A stretch of 64,000 nt of DNA. Origin: an uncultured Treponema sp. (lineage in GTDB: Bacteria > Spirochaetota > Spirochaetia > Treponematales > Treponemataceae). The notes under the pieces were generated by a model. The model saw nothing but the letters and a program-made list of their open reading frames with translations. It was not told the origin of the DNA and searched no databases. Positions 51,596-60,862 of the stretch are shown here, piece after piece. Positions within the stretch are counted from its first letter, which is position 1. Every line of letters begins with the position of its first letter. A program made the position numbers and the translations under genes. Location of the stretch: NCBI GenBank assembly GCA_934718065.1, contig CAKUZR010000007.1, forward strand, positions 42,810 through 106,809. Reading direction: 5' to 3'.

Positions 51596-53659
51596 TTACT
51601 GAAGCGGCGCAAAATAACCGCACTCGTCGCGGCCGCTCCGGTTCAGCAGATAGGCTTCCGCCTCAACCGGAAGATATTTTTCACCAAAATTTGTGGCAAG
51701 AACCGACGTGTAAGAAAAAGTATACAGTCCGCTTGGAATATCAATTAGCTCCGGAACGATTCCGCCCAGACCTTCCGGCTGAAAAATGTAATATTCCTTT
51801 CCCGGCGTGCTTGAAACAATAAAATCCAGCTCCTCGTCGCAGGCTTTTTGGGTCAGAGCCACCGAAGCAACGGAAATATGATTATTATTGAAATAAGAAA
51901 CCGTTTCTGAAAGGCTGTATTTTTCAAAAGCGTCCAGGGAAACTTTTCCGGCTGAAATTATAATAACAGCGCGTTTCCGCTCGGCGTTCACAAGGTCATT
52001 CGCGGCGAGCCTCAAAGCAAGGTCCAAAGGAATTCTGTCTGAAACAGGATTTTTCAGCGCGGCCGCATCAAAATCAAGCGCGCCGGACGGAGAACCCGAA
52101 TATTCAAGCGCAGGAATTTTTCCAGCCGAAACGATTCTTAAAGTTCCGCGGTTTTTCATTGAATCCGCGATTTCGCGCACCGCAGAATTAATCTGCGCAC
52201 TGAATTCAGAGGAATAGGAGCTGCGGTCAATCAGCAAAGTTATGTCCGCCGTGTCAGAATACGAGGACGAGCCTATAAATTTCAGCTTGTTCACAGGGCG
52301 GTTCTGCTCAGTTATATAGAAATTGTTTTCACCAAGCCCTACAACTGCCGCGCGCTGGCGGTTTTCCACGCGGATATCAATGTAAACTTCTGGAAATTTA
52401 GAGGCATTCACTTTTTCAATCTGGACAAAAAGTCCGCCAACAACTTCCTGCATTTTTGACATAACGTAAACTTCATTTGAAATCACATCTGAAACAATGA
52501 CATTTCCATTCACATCAGGAACAGCGCAAGTAAGCCTTGAAGGAGCATTTCCGGCGTTCACATTCTCAAAGACAGAGCCGGACTGAGCCTCAACAGAATA
52601 AACTTTGTTTGAATCGCACACAACCAGATAGCCGTTCCAGACGCGGATAGACTCCGGATGCTGAAAAGTTTTCTCCGGAACCACAGACTGACGGAAATTT
52701 CCAGCCAGGTCGAATTCGTAAATTCCGCCGGAAATATTGTCCGCAACGTACACATTTTCACCTAGAACCGCAATTCCCGTAGGACCTTTCAGCCCCGGAA
52801 AATCATTCTGGGCAGTTCCAAAGCAAAAAAGCCCGTTTCCATCCTTGTCAAAAACTGAAATTCTGCGGTTTCCATAATCTGAGACATAAATATTCCGCCT
52901 TGAATCTTCCGCGGCATACTGAGGCCCCACAAGACATCCCACGGCCCGCCCTTTCTTTCCAATGTATTTTACAAATTTTCCTTTTTTATCAAGAACGCAC
53001 AGCCTGTTTCCCGCGCTTTCCGTAACAAGCATATTTCCGTCTGAAAGCCGGATAAGATCCATCGGCCTGTCAAATCCGTTCACCGGTCCTGTAACTCTGG
53101 AAACAACCGTTCCGTTGATGTTCAGCCGCACAAGCTCGTTCGAGCCGTAAGCCAAAACCCACACAGTTCCGTCATTGTTCGGAAGAATGGAAACCGGCCC
53201 GCTGAAGACAAAATTTTCATCATTGTAGCCGGAAAACGCCCCGGCCTCAGTGTATTTCGCATCCGCTCCGGACTGAACAGCTCCAACGCGGCGCTCCTGC
53301 ACAATTTCAATTTTATTTTTAAGAAGAAGACCGCCGTAGCCGTTCTGAACAGCTTTGTTCCAGCTCTGAAGCGCAGTTCCTTCAAGCCCGGAATGATAAT
53401 AAGCCTTTCCGAGCCATTCCAGAATAAGTGAATCGTCCGGCATATAGCTCAGGGCTTTTTCAAACTGCATGACTGAGTCATTGAACGAGCCGCGGTAATA
53501 GGACTGGACGCCGCGGCGGAATTCCTGCGAGGCGAATCCTTCCTCGGCGGTTCTAGGCTCTCCGTTGTAAAGACCGGCGGTTGAAGTCTGCGGAAAAACA
53601 GAAAAAAACGCCGCCGCTGAAAATATGCAAAAGAAAACGAATTTTTTGTTTTTCACCAT
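51596..53659 (-). CDS. Exported TPR / NHL-repeat protein with a C-terminal VWA-like domain
   Basis: A 687-residue periplasmic or surface protein. It has a signal peptide (MVKNKKFVFFCIFSAAAFFSVF) and an N-terminal TPR pair (YYRGSFNDSVMQFEKALSYMP, then EWLGKAYYHSGLEGTALQSW). Five or six NHL-type beta-propeller repeats follow, each with a YVSDYGNRRISVFD- or YVADNISGGIYEFD-like core. A von Willebrand A-like domain starts at ITLLIDRSSYSSE, where the MIDAS motif is imperfect. ATG at 53659 is used because AGGAG lies 7 bases upstream, overlapping the stop of the preceding TPR gene. The combination suggests a protein-interaction scaffold. The function is unknown. Confidence 0.8.
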   Translation of the reverse strand: MVKNKKFVFFCIFSAAAFFSVFPQTSTAGLYNGEPRTAEEGFASQEFRRGVQSYYRGSFNDSVMQFEKALSYMPDDSLILEWLGKAYYHSGLEGTALQSWNKAVQNGYGGLLLKNKIEIVQERRVGAVQSGADAKYTEAGAFSGYNDENFVFSGPVSILPNNDGTVWVLAYGSNELVRLNINGTVVSRVTGPVNGFDRPMDLIRLSDGNMLVTESAGNRLCVLDKKGKFVKYIGKKGRAVGCLVGPQYAAEDSRRNIYVSDYGNRRISVFDKDGNGLFCFGTAQNDFPGLKGPTGIAVLGENVYVADNISGGIYEFDLAGNFRQSVVPEKTFQHPESIRVWNGYLVVCDSNKVYSVEAQSGSVFENVNAGNAPSRLTCAVPDVNGNVIVSDVISNEVYVMSKMQEVVGGLFVQIEKVNASKFPEVYIDIRVENRQRAAVVGLGENNFYITEQNRPVNKLKFIGSSSYSDTADITLLIDRSSYSSEFSAQINSAVREIADSMKNRGTLRIVSAGKIPALEYSGSPSGALDFDAAALKNPVSDRIPLDLALRLAANDLVNAERKRAVIIISAGKVSLDAFEKYSLSETVSYFNNNHISVASVALTQKACDEELDFIVSSTPGKEYYIFQPEGLGGIVPELIDIPSGLYTFSYTSVLATNFGEKYLPVEAEAYLLNRSGRDECGYFAPLQ

Positions 53660-53660
53660 T

Positions 53661-54341
53661 TTATGCTCCTGCCAGCTGAACGTCGCGGATGTGCTCCGCA
53701 ATTATTTCATTTTCCTTATCAAGCTGCTCCGCCATTTCAAGATATTTCTTCGCATCTTTAAAAAGCCCCAGCTTATAGTAAACATAGCCAAGAGAGTCAA
53801 GGCAGGCCGCTGAATCCGGAGAATTTTTCACTGCTTTCTTGCAGCACGAAAGAGCTTTCGCCAGGTCGCGGTTTTCCGTAGCAAGAACATAGCCGAGCCC
53901 GTTCAGCGCAGTAACGTTTTCCTCGTCCAGCTCAAGAGATTTTTCATAATACGAAAGTGAAAGGTCGATTTCCTGCTGCTCCCACGCAATAAAAGCCATC
54001 GAAGCATAAACTGAGGCAGGCTTGTATCCGCTTTCAAGAAGTTTTCCCAGCTCAAACGAAGCAAGTCTTTTTCTTTTTGATTTTGTGTAGATTACGGCAA
54101 GAATAAAACGGCACTGAAGAACCCGCTCAATCTGCCCGCCGCCTGTAACAACCTGCTCCAAGTACAGAAGCGCGTCCTCATAACGCTTAAGCTTCGCGTA
54201 GCACAAGCCAAGATAATAAGCGACATCCTGGACATCCGCCCCGGAATCTTCCGGAAGCGCAAGAAAAAACGCAAGAGCATCAGAATATTTTTTCTGATTG
54301 TACAAGTCAATTCCCTGAGACAAAATATTTGTATCGCCCAT
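53661..54341 (-). CDS. TPR-repeat protein, cytoplasmic
   Basis: A 226-residue protein made almost entirely of tetratricopeptide repeats: DLYNQKKYSDALAFFLALPE, YLGLCYAKLKRYEDALLYLE, AFIAWEQQEIDLSLSYYEKS, GLGYVLATENRDLAKALSCC and SLGYVYYKLGLFKDAKKYLE. No signal peptide. ATG at 54341 follows AAGGTGG; an upstream in-frame TTG is less likely. Its stop overlaps the ribosome-binding site/start of the exported TPR-NHL gene, so the two are coupled and may act together. The partner is unknown. Confidence 0.82.
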   Translation of the reverse strand: MGDTNILSQGIDLYNQKKYSDALAFFLALPEDSGADVQDVAYYLGLCYAKLKRYEDALLYLEQVVTGGGQIERVLQCRFILAVIYTKSKRKRLASFELGKLLESGYKPASVYASMAFIAWEQQEIDLSLSYYEKSLELDEENVTALNGLGYVLATENRDLAKALSCCKKAVKNSPDSAACLDSLGYVYYKLGLFKDAKKYLEMAEQLDKENEIIAEHIRDVQLAGA

Positions 54342-54370
54342 AGTCCCCACCTTGGCCAAGATATGTTATT

Positions 54371-55162
54371 CTATAACGAAAATTTAATACCGTCCACAGC
54401 ACAGGCCGCAGGCTCGGCTTTTATCAAGGAAACAGCGACATTTCCGTTCACAACAGCGTGAAAATCGTTTCCTTGCACATAAGTGGAAACCGGAACTTCG
54501 CCATAAAAAACCGACTCAAACGAGCCGCTTTCCCCGGGCTGATTTTTTTCCTTGATTTCAACAACATCCTTGTAAACCCGGTGCGAAAGCTCCGAGCAAA
54601 ATTCAACGCCCTTGTACTCCGGAAGAGAAAGAGCGTTCACGCTGACAAATGCGCCCGGAACATTCACACGGCAAAGCTTTACAAGGGCCTCAATATTTTT
54701 TGCGGCAAAATCCGCCATCGGCTCGTAAATAAAAAGATTTTCATCCGCTTCGCCGGAAACAAGATAATGCCCTTCCCCGACAGGCTGAATGCTAAGCGCG
54801 ATTCCCGGAACTCCCATCATTACAGCCTGCCTTGCAGCCGCGCAGGTTCCTGAATAAACAACGTCCGTTCCAATGTTCGCCCCGGCATTTATTCCGGAAA
54901 AAACGGCATCGATTTTCTTTGGAAAAATGCAGCTGCTAAGCGCGGACACAACACAGTCAACAGGCTTTCCGGAGCAAGTCCATTCATTTTCCGAAATTTT
55001 ACTGAAATCAAGTGAAGAAAATGTCATTCCATGAGAAACCGCCGAACGGTTTCCGGAAGGAGCCATCACATAAACTGAATGGCCGTCCTTCAAAAGGCGT
55101 TTTTTCAGTGCGGCAAGACCTTCCGCCTTGAATCCGTCATCATTTGTAAGAAGAATTGTCAT
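54371..55162 (-). CDS. surE: 5'/3'-nucleotidase SurE
   Basis: A metal-dependent nucleoside-monophosphate phosphatase associated with survival in stationary phase. The 263-residue protein starts MTILLTNDDGFKAEGL, with the metal-binding Asp pair at residues 8-9. It has the Ser of GNRSAVSHGMTF and the Asn-bearing SGINAGANIGTDVVYSGT near residue 90, all SurE signatures. It lies 1 base after the galactokinase-like gene and is probably co-transcribed with it. Confidence 0.94.
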   Translation of the reverse strand: MTILLTNDDGFKAEGLAALKKRLLKDGHSVYVMAPSGNRSAVSHGMTFSSLDFSKISENEWTCSGKPVDCVVSALSSCIFPKKIDAVFSGINAGANIGTDVVYSGTCAAARQAVMMGVPGIALSIQPVGEGHYLVSGEADENLFIYEPMADFAAKNIEALVKLCRVNVPGAFVSVNALSLPEYKGVEFCSELSHRVYKDVVEIKEKNQPGESGSFESVFYGEVPVSTYVQGNDFHAVVNGNVAVSLIKAEPAACAVDGIKFSL

Positions 55163-55163
55163 A

Positions 55164-56345
55164 TCAGTCTTTTAAAACCTTTGCGCCGTCGCTTGAATGA
55201 ACTTCATAGCAGTCCGGCTTGAATCCAAAAATTCTCTCATATTCCGAAAGTTTCTGCCTGAACGGCTCTATGTCCTGCTCCCTTATGAAAGCGTAAAGAC
55301 AGCGTCCGAAGCCTTTTCCGGTAAGACGTCCGCAAGTAACAGGATTTCTGATGAACTCAAGCTTAGGCTCAAGCTCGCCGACTCTTTTCAGAATCCAGTC
55401 AATTTCCGGGCACGAAAGATTGAAATAATCCCGCAGGCTTTCATGGCTATGGTTAACCGCGCGCGCGAAATGCATGAAATCATTCTTGCGGCAGGCGTTT
55501 ATGGCGTCCAGAACATCCTGATGCTCGCGCATGACACAAAGAAGCTTGCGCTTAGTATCCTCGCCCACAACAGAAAGCTCCTCGTTTATGTCCGTGACAT
55601 TGCTTATATACTGCCATCCGCCGTAGACATTCGGTTTTGTTTCCCGCAGGTCACCCAGGACAAGGGCATTCTGAGGCTCGTAAAGATTTTCGCGGTTCCA
55701 CAGTTCATAGCGCGGAACTTTCGCATCCACAAGAAATATGCGCTTGTCGCTGAAATCAAACGGAACCAAGTCCCATGAATTTTTTGAATAGTTTGTGACA
55801 ACGAAATTTCCTTTTTTCGCGAAAAGGGCAGAAAAATTGTCCGCGTTGTGGTTCACCTGCTGAAGGAAAATTTTGTTGGCGCGCTCAATTACCTGGAGCA
55901 GCTTGAAATCATCGCAGTTCAGGTCGAAGAGCTTCCAGATTGCCTTTGCGGCGGCGACTTTTATTGCGGTTGTAACACCGAATCCCGCCGAAGGAAGAAT
56001 TTTGCTGTAGACGGTCACATTCATTCCGCCAAGCTCGTATCCGCCGGAAGTGAAACCGTAAATAACCGCCTTAAGCGCGTTCGCCCACCGGTCCTCCTTC
56101 TTGTATTTCAAGGAAGTCACGGAAGTTTTTTTCCTGTCGTCAAGCTGGCAGAAATAAAAATGCGCCGCTGAATCATCTCTTCTGGAAATGCCGACGTAAA
56201 CCGGAAGATCCACCGCCATCGACAATGTCTTGTCCTTGAAGAACCATGTGTTCTCACCTATAAGATGAAACCTGCCAGGAGCGGAAGCCGCCACCTCAGG
56301 ATTCACGCCGTATTCGAAATAATGTGCCTCGTTTAACAATTTCAT
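55164..56345 (-). CDS. GHMP-family, galactokinase-like protein with altered signature residues
   Basis: A 393-residue protein with the overall plan of GalK. Motif 1 aligns as PGRFHLIGENTWFFKDKTLSMAV, where galactokinases have PGRVNLIGEHTDY; the His/Asp that bind galactose are replaced. Motif 2, normally GLSSSA, reads LPSAGFGVTTAIKVA. The MDQ segment carrying the catalytic Asp is replaced by NHNADNFSALF. Motif 3 is kept as CGRLTGKGFGRCLYA. A C-terminal GHMP domain is present. This argues for a different substrate or loss of activity. It heads a run with surE and the TPR genes and is divergent from lnt. Confidence 0.75.
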   Translation of the reverse strand: MKLLNEAHYFEYGVNPEVAASAPGRFHLIGENTWFFKDKTLSMAVDLPVYVGISRRDDSAAHFYFCQLDDRKKTSVTSLKYKKEDRWANALKAVIYGFTSGGYELGGMNVTVYSKILPSAGFGVTTAIKVAAAKAIWKLFDLNCDDFKLLQVIERANKIFLQQVNHNADNFSALFAKKGNFVVTNYSKNSWDLVPFDFSDKRIFLVDAKVPRYELWNRENLYEPQNALVLGDLRETKPNVYGGWQYISNVTDINEELSVVGEDTKRKLLCVMREHQDVLDAINACRKNDFMHFARAVNHSHESLRDYFNLSCPEIDWILKRVGELEPKLEFIRNPVTCGRLTGKGFGRCLYAFIREQDIEPFRQKLSEYERIFGFKPDCYEVHSSDGAKVLKD

Positions 56346-56411
56346 ATAAGCTGATATCTTACCTTTCTTTAATTATTGTTTTTTTGTTTGTATACTGTTA
56401 ATATTAATTCA

Positions 56412-58205
56412 ATGAGTTGCATTTTACAAGTTTTTTGTATTTTTTTATCCGCTTTGCTGCTTTCTCTTGGAATTCCAAATGAAATATATCTTCTTGGCTC
56501 GCCAGTTTTCGGCTTTATCGCGCTTGTTCCGCTGTACCTGGTTTTCGCATCCTCAAAATCGTACAGGGACGCATTCGCTTTCATGGGGCTGCACGCAGGG
56601 GCGACTCATCTTATGTCAAGCTACTGGCTCGCGTATTTCAAGGATTTCGCGGCATTGACGCTTGGCGCATCCGCTCTTGGAACAGCTGTTCTTGGCGGTC
56701 TTTGCGGACTTTTTTTCTATATTCCGTTCAGCAGATACGGCGGTCCCGGAAACAGGAAATCAAACTTTTCAAGAAACAAGATTTATTTTCCGTCGCTCAG
56801 AATTTTCTGGTTCGCGCTGTGCTACGTCACCTACGAATGGGTGAAATCAACAGGATTTCTTGCATATCCGTGGGGAACGCTTTACCAGACAACCTATCAT
56901 TTTAAAATATTCACGCAGATTGCCGACATCACAGGAGTTTACGGAATAACTTTTCTTATGACGTGCTTTTCGGCGCTTCTGGGGGAATTTTTCATCCTGT
57001 GGTTTTCAAGGCGCACGGAAGAAGAGAAAATTCTTTCAGTTTTCAGCGTTTCATGCGCCGCGCTCACAATTGGAACGCTTTTCGCAGTTTCTTTCATATA
57101 CGGAATTTTCCAGTACACAAAGGACTGGCGGCCTGAAAAAATTGTGAACACAATAATGGTCCAGCAGAACGCAGATCCGTGGACGCTTTCCTCTGATGAC
57201 AGCACAATTCTTGTTTCAGAGCGTCTGACGGAAGCAAAGCTCGCCGAGGCAAAATCAAACGGCTTCAACGTTGACCTTGTGGTCTGGAGCGAAGGCTGCC
57301 TGAAATACAGGTTTCCACGGTCAAAAACGCATTACCAGCATTATCCGAAGGAAAATCCGCTGATTCCGTTCATCCAGAAAACAGGAATTCCTTTTCTGCT
57401 CGGCGGCTCCTACGCCCCGGAATACAGCTCGAAGCACTTCAACGGCGCGCTGCTTTTTGATCCGGAAGGAAATTTCCGCGGAGCTTACCCGAAAAACCAT
57501 CTTGTTCCGCTTGCCGAGGCAGTTCCTTTTTCAGACATAAAGGCGGTCGCAGCTTTTTTCAAGAAAGCCATAGGGATTTCAGCGGGCTGGTCGGCCGGCG
57601 ACAAATACACAATGTTCAGAATTCCATGCAGCTATCCGGAGGAAAAACTTCCCGAAATTTCAAAAATCGTCTCGCTTGAAGAAAGCTTCAATGAATCATC
57701 TGAGGAAAAAAAGCCTTTTGTAACGTTCAGCGCGCCAATCTGCTACGACGACGCTTTTCCAGATGTCTGCCGGCCGCTCGTAAAATACGGCTCGGATTTT
57801 TTCATGAACATAACGGACGACTCATGGTCAAAAAAAGAATCCGCGGAATACCAGCATTTCGTGATTTCATATTTCAGGGCGGTTGAGCAGAGAACGACAC
57901 TTGCGCGCTCAACGAACGCCGGATATTCAGTTGTAATAAATCCGGCTGGAAAAATTGTGATGGAAATGCCTCTTTTCAAGGAGCACGCGGAATTCGTCCA
58001 GATTCCAGTCTACAAAAAACAGGCGACTCTTTACCAGAAGGCGGGAAACTGGCTTCCAGGGCTTGCGTTCCTGTCAATTCTGGCTTCAATGTGCGCCTCT
58101 TACGCTGAAAGAAACAAAATTCTGGCTGAAAATTCCGAGCGGAAAAAGTTCCGGAATAAGAAAAAATCAAAAAAATCTGATAAAATAAACTCAAAAGGAA
58201 AATAA
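56412..58205 (+). CDS. lnt: Apolipoprotein N-acyltransferase
   Basis: Adds the third acyl chain to the N-terminal Cys of lipoproteins in the inner membrane. The protein is 597 residues. The N-terminal half has about seven membrane helices, with WGTLYQTTYH typical of Lnt. The C-terminal nitrilase-like domain shows the triad: Glu in VVWSEGCLKYRFP, Lys in AYPKNHLVPLAE and Cys in SAPICYDDAFPDV. ATG at 56412 is chosen over a TTG 12 codons upstream. The C-terminal 40 residues are Lys-rich. Many lipoproteins in this window are potential substrates. It is 1 base from nrdR. Confidence 0.93.
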   Translation: MSCILQVFCIFLSALLLSLGIPNEIYLLGSPVFGFIALVPLYLVFASSKSYRDAFAFMGLHAGATHLMSSYWLAYFKDFAALTLGASALGTAVLGGLCGLFFYIPFSRYGGPGNRKSNFSRNKIYFPSLRIFWFALCYVTYEWVKSTGFLAYPWGTLYQTTYHFKIFTQIADITGVYGITFLMTCFSALLGEFFILWFSRRTEEEKILSVFSVSCAALTIGTLFAVSFIYGIFQYTKDWRPEKIVNTIMVQQNADPWTLSSDDSTILVSERLTEAKLAEAKSNGFNVDLVVWSEGCLKYRFPRSKTHYQHYPKENPLIPFIQKTGIPFLLGGSYAPEYSSKHFNGALLFDPEGNFRGAYPKNHLVPLAEAVPFSDIKAVAAFFKKAIGISAGWSAGDKYTMFRIPCSYPEEKLPEISKIVSLEESFNESSEEKKPFVTFSAPICYDDAFPDVCRPLVKYGSDFFMNITDDSWSKKESAEYQHFVISYFRAVEQRTTLARSTNAGYSVVINPAGKIVMEMPLFKEHAEFVQIPVYKKQATLYQKAGNWLPGLAFLSILASMCASYAERNKILAENSERKKFRNKKKSKKSDKINSKGK

Positions 58206-58206
58206 A

Positions 58207-58671
58207 ATGCGCTGCCCTTACTGCGGAAGTATTGATGACAAAGTTGTAGAATCCCGGACAATGGCGAACGGAGAAAGCATCCGAAGACGAAGAGAATGCA
58301 TCTCCTGCGGCTACCGGTTCACGTCCTACGAGAAAATCGAGGAAAAACCATTCATGGTCATAAAAAAAGACGGAAGCCGCCAGCCTTTTGAAAGAACGAA
58401 ACTTGCAAAAGGAATTGAGCGCGCCTTCGAGAAACGTTCGGTCGCGACAGGAACAATCGAAAACATTGTCCTGGAGATTGAGGACGAGGCGATTATGAGC
58501 GCGCGGACCACGCGGGAAATTTCCACCCAGAAAATCGGGGAAATCGTCCTGCGCAGGCTTTATGAAATTGACAAAGTCGCGTACATCCGGTTCGCATCGG
58601 CATACAAGCACTTTGAAAGCCTTGAGGAATTTATAAATGAAATAAAATCGGTCGAGGGAGGAAAGCAATGA
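58207..58671 (+). CDS. nrdR: Transcriptional repressor NrdR
   Basis: Zn/ATP-cone repressor of ribonucleotide reductase genes. The 154-residue protein begins MRCPYCGSIDDKVVESR, has the second Cys pair in RRRRECISCGYRFTSYE, and a full ATP-cone (KKDGSRQPFERTKLAKGIERA to YIRFASAYKHF). Length and motifs are canonical. ATG is 1 base after lnt; its last 4 bases overlap nrdD (ATGA). No clear pair of NrdR boxes is visible immediately upstream. It presumably responds to dATP/ATP and represses the downstream class III reductase. Confidence 0.96.
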   Translation: MRCPYCGSIDDKVVESRTMANGESIRRRRECISCGYRFTSYEKIEEKPFMVIKKDGSRQPFERTKLAKGIERAFEKRSVATGTIENIVLEIEDEAIMSARTTREISTQKIGEIVLRRLYEIDKVAYIRFASAYKHFESLEEFINEIKSVEGGKQ

Positions 58672-60776
58672 GCGGACAGTCAGTTTTTCCAGAATGGAGA
58701 GCATTTTTAGGCCCGTCATCCGATGAAGAAACCCGCAACGTCATAAAATCAGTTGTAAAACGTTCCGGAGAAATAGCAAAATATGACCGGAAAAAAATCG
58801 AGAGCGCAATCGGAAAGGCAATCCAGGCAGTTGAAAAGCATTTTGACCCGGAAAGAGCCTCCGCCCTCACAGACCTTGTTGAAGAAAGAATACGCGTAAA
58901 AATGGCGGGAAACAGAGCCCACTCAATTCCAGCGATTGAAGAAATCCAGGACATCGTTGAATCCGTTCTTATTGAAAACAAAGAGGTTGAAGTCGCAAAG
59001 GCCTACATAATCTACAGGGCCCGCCACGAAGCCATGAGAGGCGCAAAAACCCCGATGCTCGACATAAACAGCACAATGGACGGCTACCTTGCAAAAAGCG
59101 ACTGGCGCGTGAACGAGAACGCAAACGTGAATTTTTCCCTGGGCGGCCTGATTCTTCACAATTCCGGGGCAATCACCGCGAACTACTGGCTCAGCAATAT
59201 CTACCCGCAGGAAATTTCCGAGGCGCACAGACGCGCGGCGTTCCACATACACGACCTTTCGATGCTCAGCGGATACTGCGCCGGCTGGTCGCTGCGCCAG
59301 CTTATCCAGGAGGGGCTCGGCGGCGTTCCGGACAAAAATTCCTCAAAACCGGCGTCACACCTTTCAACGCTTGTAAACCAGATGGTGAATTTCCTTGGAG
59401 TCCTGCAGAATGAATGGGCAGGCGCGCAGGCGTTCAGCTCATTCGACACATATCTTGCGCCCTTCGTGAAAAAGGACAGCCTATCTGAAAAACAAGTCCA
59501 TCAGTGCATACAGTCATTCGTCTTTGGAATCAACGTTCCAAGCCGCTGGGGCTCGCAGGCTCCGTTCACAAACATAACGCTCGACTGGACCTGCCCTGAA
59601 GACCTGAAGAACAAAAAGGCGATTGTAGGCGGAAAGGAGCAGGATTTCACCTACGGAGAATGCCAGAAAGAAATGGATATGATAAACCGCCATTTCCTTG
59701 AAATAATGAAGGAGGGCGACGCCGACGGAAGGGGCTTCGGCTACCCTATTTCCACATACAACATCACAAAGGATTTTGACTGGCAGAGCGAAAACGCCAG
59801 AATGCTTTTTGAGATGACCGGCCAGTACGGGACTCCGTATTTCCAGAATTTTATAAATTCTGACCTGAATCCGGAAGACGTGCGCTCAATGTGCTGCCGG
59901 CTTCGCCTTGACAAACGCGAGCTTAGGAAACGCGGCGGCGGGCTTTTCGGCTCGGACGAATTCACAGGCTCGCTCGGAGTTGTAACAATCAATCTTCCGC
60001 AGATTGCCTATCTTTCAAAAACCAAGGAAGAATTTTTCAGCCGGCTCGACCATCTTATGAATCTTGCAAAGCAGTCCCTGTGCATAAAGCGGAAAGTAAT
60101 CCAGAAGCTGTACGACGGAGGTCTTTTTCCGTACACAAGGCGTTACCTTAAAACCCTGGACAATCATTTCAACACAATCGGACTTTGCGGAATGAACGAA
60201 TGCTGCCTGAATTTCCTGAAAAAAAACATCGCGGCTCCGGAAGGCAAAAAATTCGCGGAAGAAATTCTTGACCACATGCGCGCAAGGCTTCAGAATTTCC
60301 AGGAGGAGACCGGCGAGCTTTTCAACCTTGAGGCGACTCCAGCCGAAAGCACATCCTACCGGCTTGCAAAGCACGACAAGGAGCAGTACCCGGACATAAT
60401 AACAAGCGGATCGAAAGAGCCGTTCTACACAAATTCAACGCAGCTTCCGATTGACTTCACCTCGGATATTTTTGAAGCCCTTGACCACCAGGAGAGCCTC
60501 CAGACAAAATACACGGGCGGAACGGTTTTCCACACTTTTGTGGGCGAGCAGATAAAAGACTGGAAAAGCGCCGCGGCTCTTGTGAAAACAATCTTCACAA
60601 ACTACAAAATTCCGTACCTGACAATTTCGCCAGTTTATTCAGTCTGTCCGGTCCACGGATATCTAAGCGGAACTCATTTTGAATGTCCTAAATGCAAGGC
60701 TGAAAAACAGGAGAAACTGCTGGAAAAGCTTGCCTCTCTTGAAAAAGAAAAAAACGCGCTGCTGAAAAACCGGTGA
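58668..60776 (+). CDS. nrdD: Anaerobic (class III) ribonucleoside-triphosphate reductase lacking its glycyl-radical segment
   Basis: Reduces NTPs to dNTPs without oxygen. The 702-residue protein has an N-terminal ATP-cone (about residues 14-105) and the ten-stranded barrel with SMLSGYCAGWSLRQL and the active-site region RSMCCRLRLDKREL. Near the C-terminus is the zinc site CPVHGYLSGTHFECPKC. Standard NrdD continues after this with the glycyl-radical motif RVxGY and NWNxGKxxEF. Here the protein ends 26 residues later in a Lys/Glu helix, and that segment is encoded by the next gene (60863-61411). It is coupled to nrdR by ATGA. Confidence 0.93.
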   Translation: MSGQSVFPEWRAFLGPSSDEETRNVIKSVVKRSGEIAKYDRKKIESAIGKAIQAVEKHFDPERASALTDLVEERIRVKMAGNRAHSIPAIEEIQDIVESVLIENKEVEVAKAYIIYRARHEAMRGAKTPMLDINSTMDGYLAKSDWRVNENANVNFSLGGLILHNSGAITANYWLSNIYPQEISEAHRRAAFHIHDLSMLSGYCAGWSLRQLIQEGLGGVPDKNSSKPASHLSTLVNQMVNFLGVLQNEWAGAQAFSSFDTYLAPFVKKDSLSEKQVHQCIQSFVFGINVPSRWGSQAPFTNITLDWTCPEDLKNKKAIVGGKEQDFTYGECQKEMDMINRHFLEIMKEGDADGRGFGYPISTYNITKDFDWQSENARMLFEMTGQYGTPYFQNFINSDLNPEDVRSMCCRLRLDKRELRKRGGGLFGSDEFTGSLGVVTINLPQIAYLSKTKEEFFSRLDHLMNLAKQSLCIKRKVIQKLYDGGLFPYTRRYLKTLDNHFNTIGLCGMNECCLNFLKKNIAAPEGKKFAEEILDHMRARLQNFQEETGELFNLEATPAESTSYRLAKHDKEQYPDIITSGSKEPFYTNSTQLPIDFTSDIFEALDHQESLQTKYTGGTVFHTFVGEQIKDWKSAAALVKTIFTNYKIPYLTISPVYSVCPVHGYLSGTHFECPKCKAEKQEKLLEKLASLEKEKNALLKNR

Positions 60777-60794
60777 ATTCGGGCTGAAAATTCA

Positions 60795-60823
60795 TTGACA
60801 CCAAAACCGTTGGTTGCTAAATT
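60795..60823 (+). promoter_or_regulatory. Predicted promoter with an internal dyad, upstream of the glycyl-radical/redoxin gene
   Basis: TTGACA (60795-60800), a 17-base spacer and TAAATT (60818-60823). The spacer region carries the dyad ACCAA-AACCG-TTGGT (60800-60814), a possible operator. It would allow expression of the small gene and nrdG separately from nrdD. Confidence 0.5.
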
Positions 60824-60862
60824 CAACTTGGGTGCAGAAATTTAAATTTTGCGGGAGGACCT

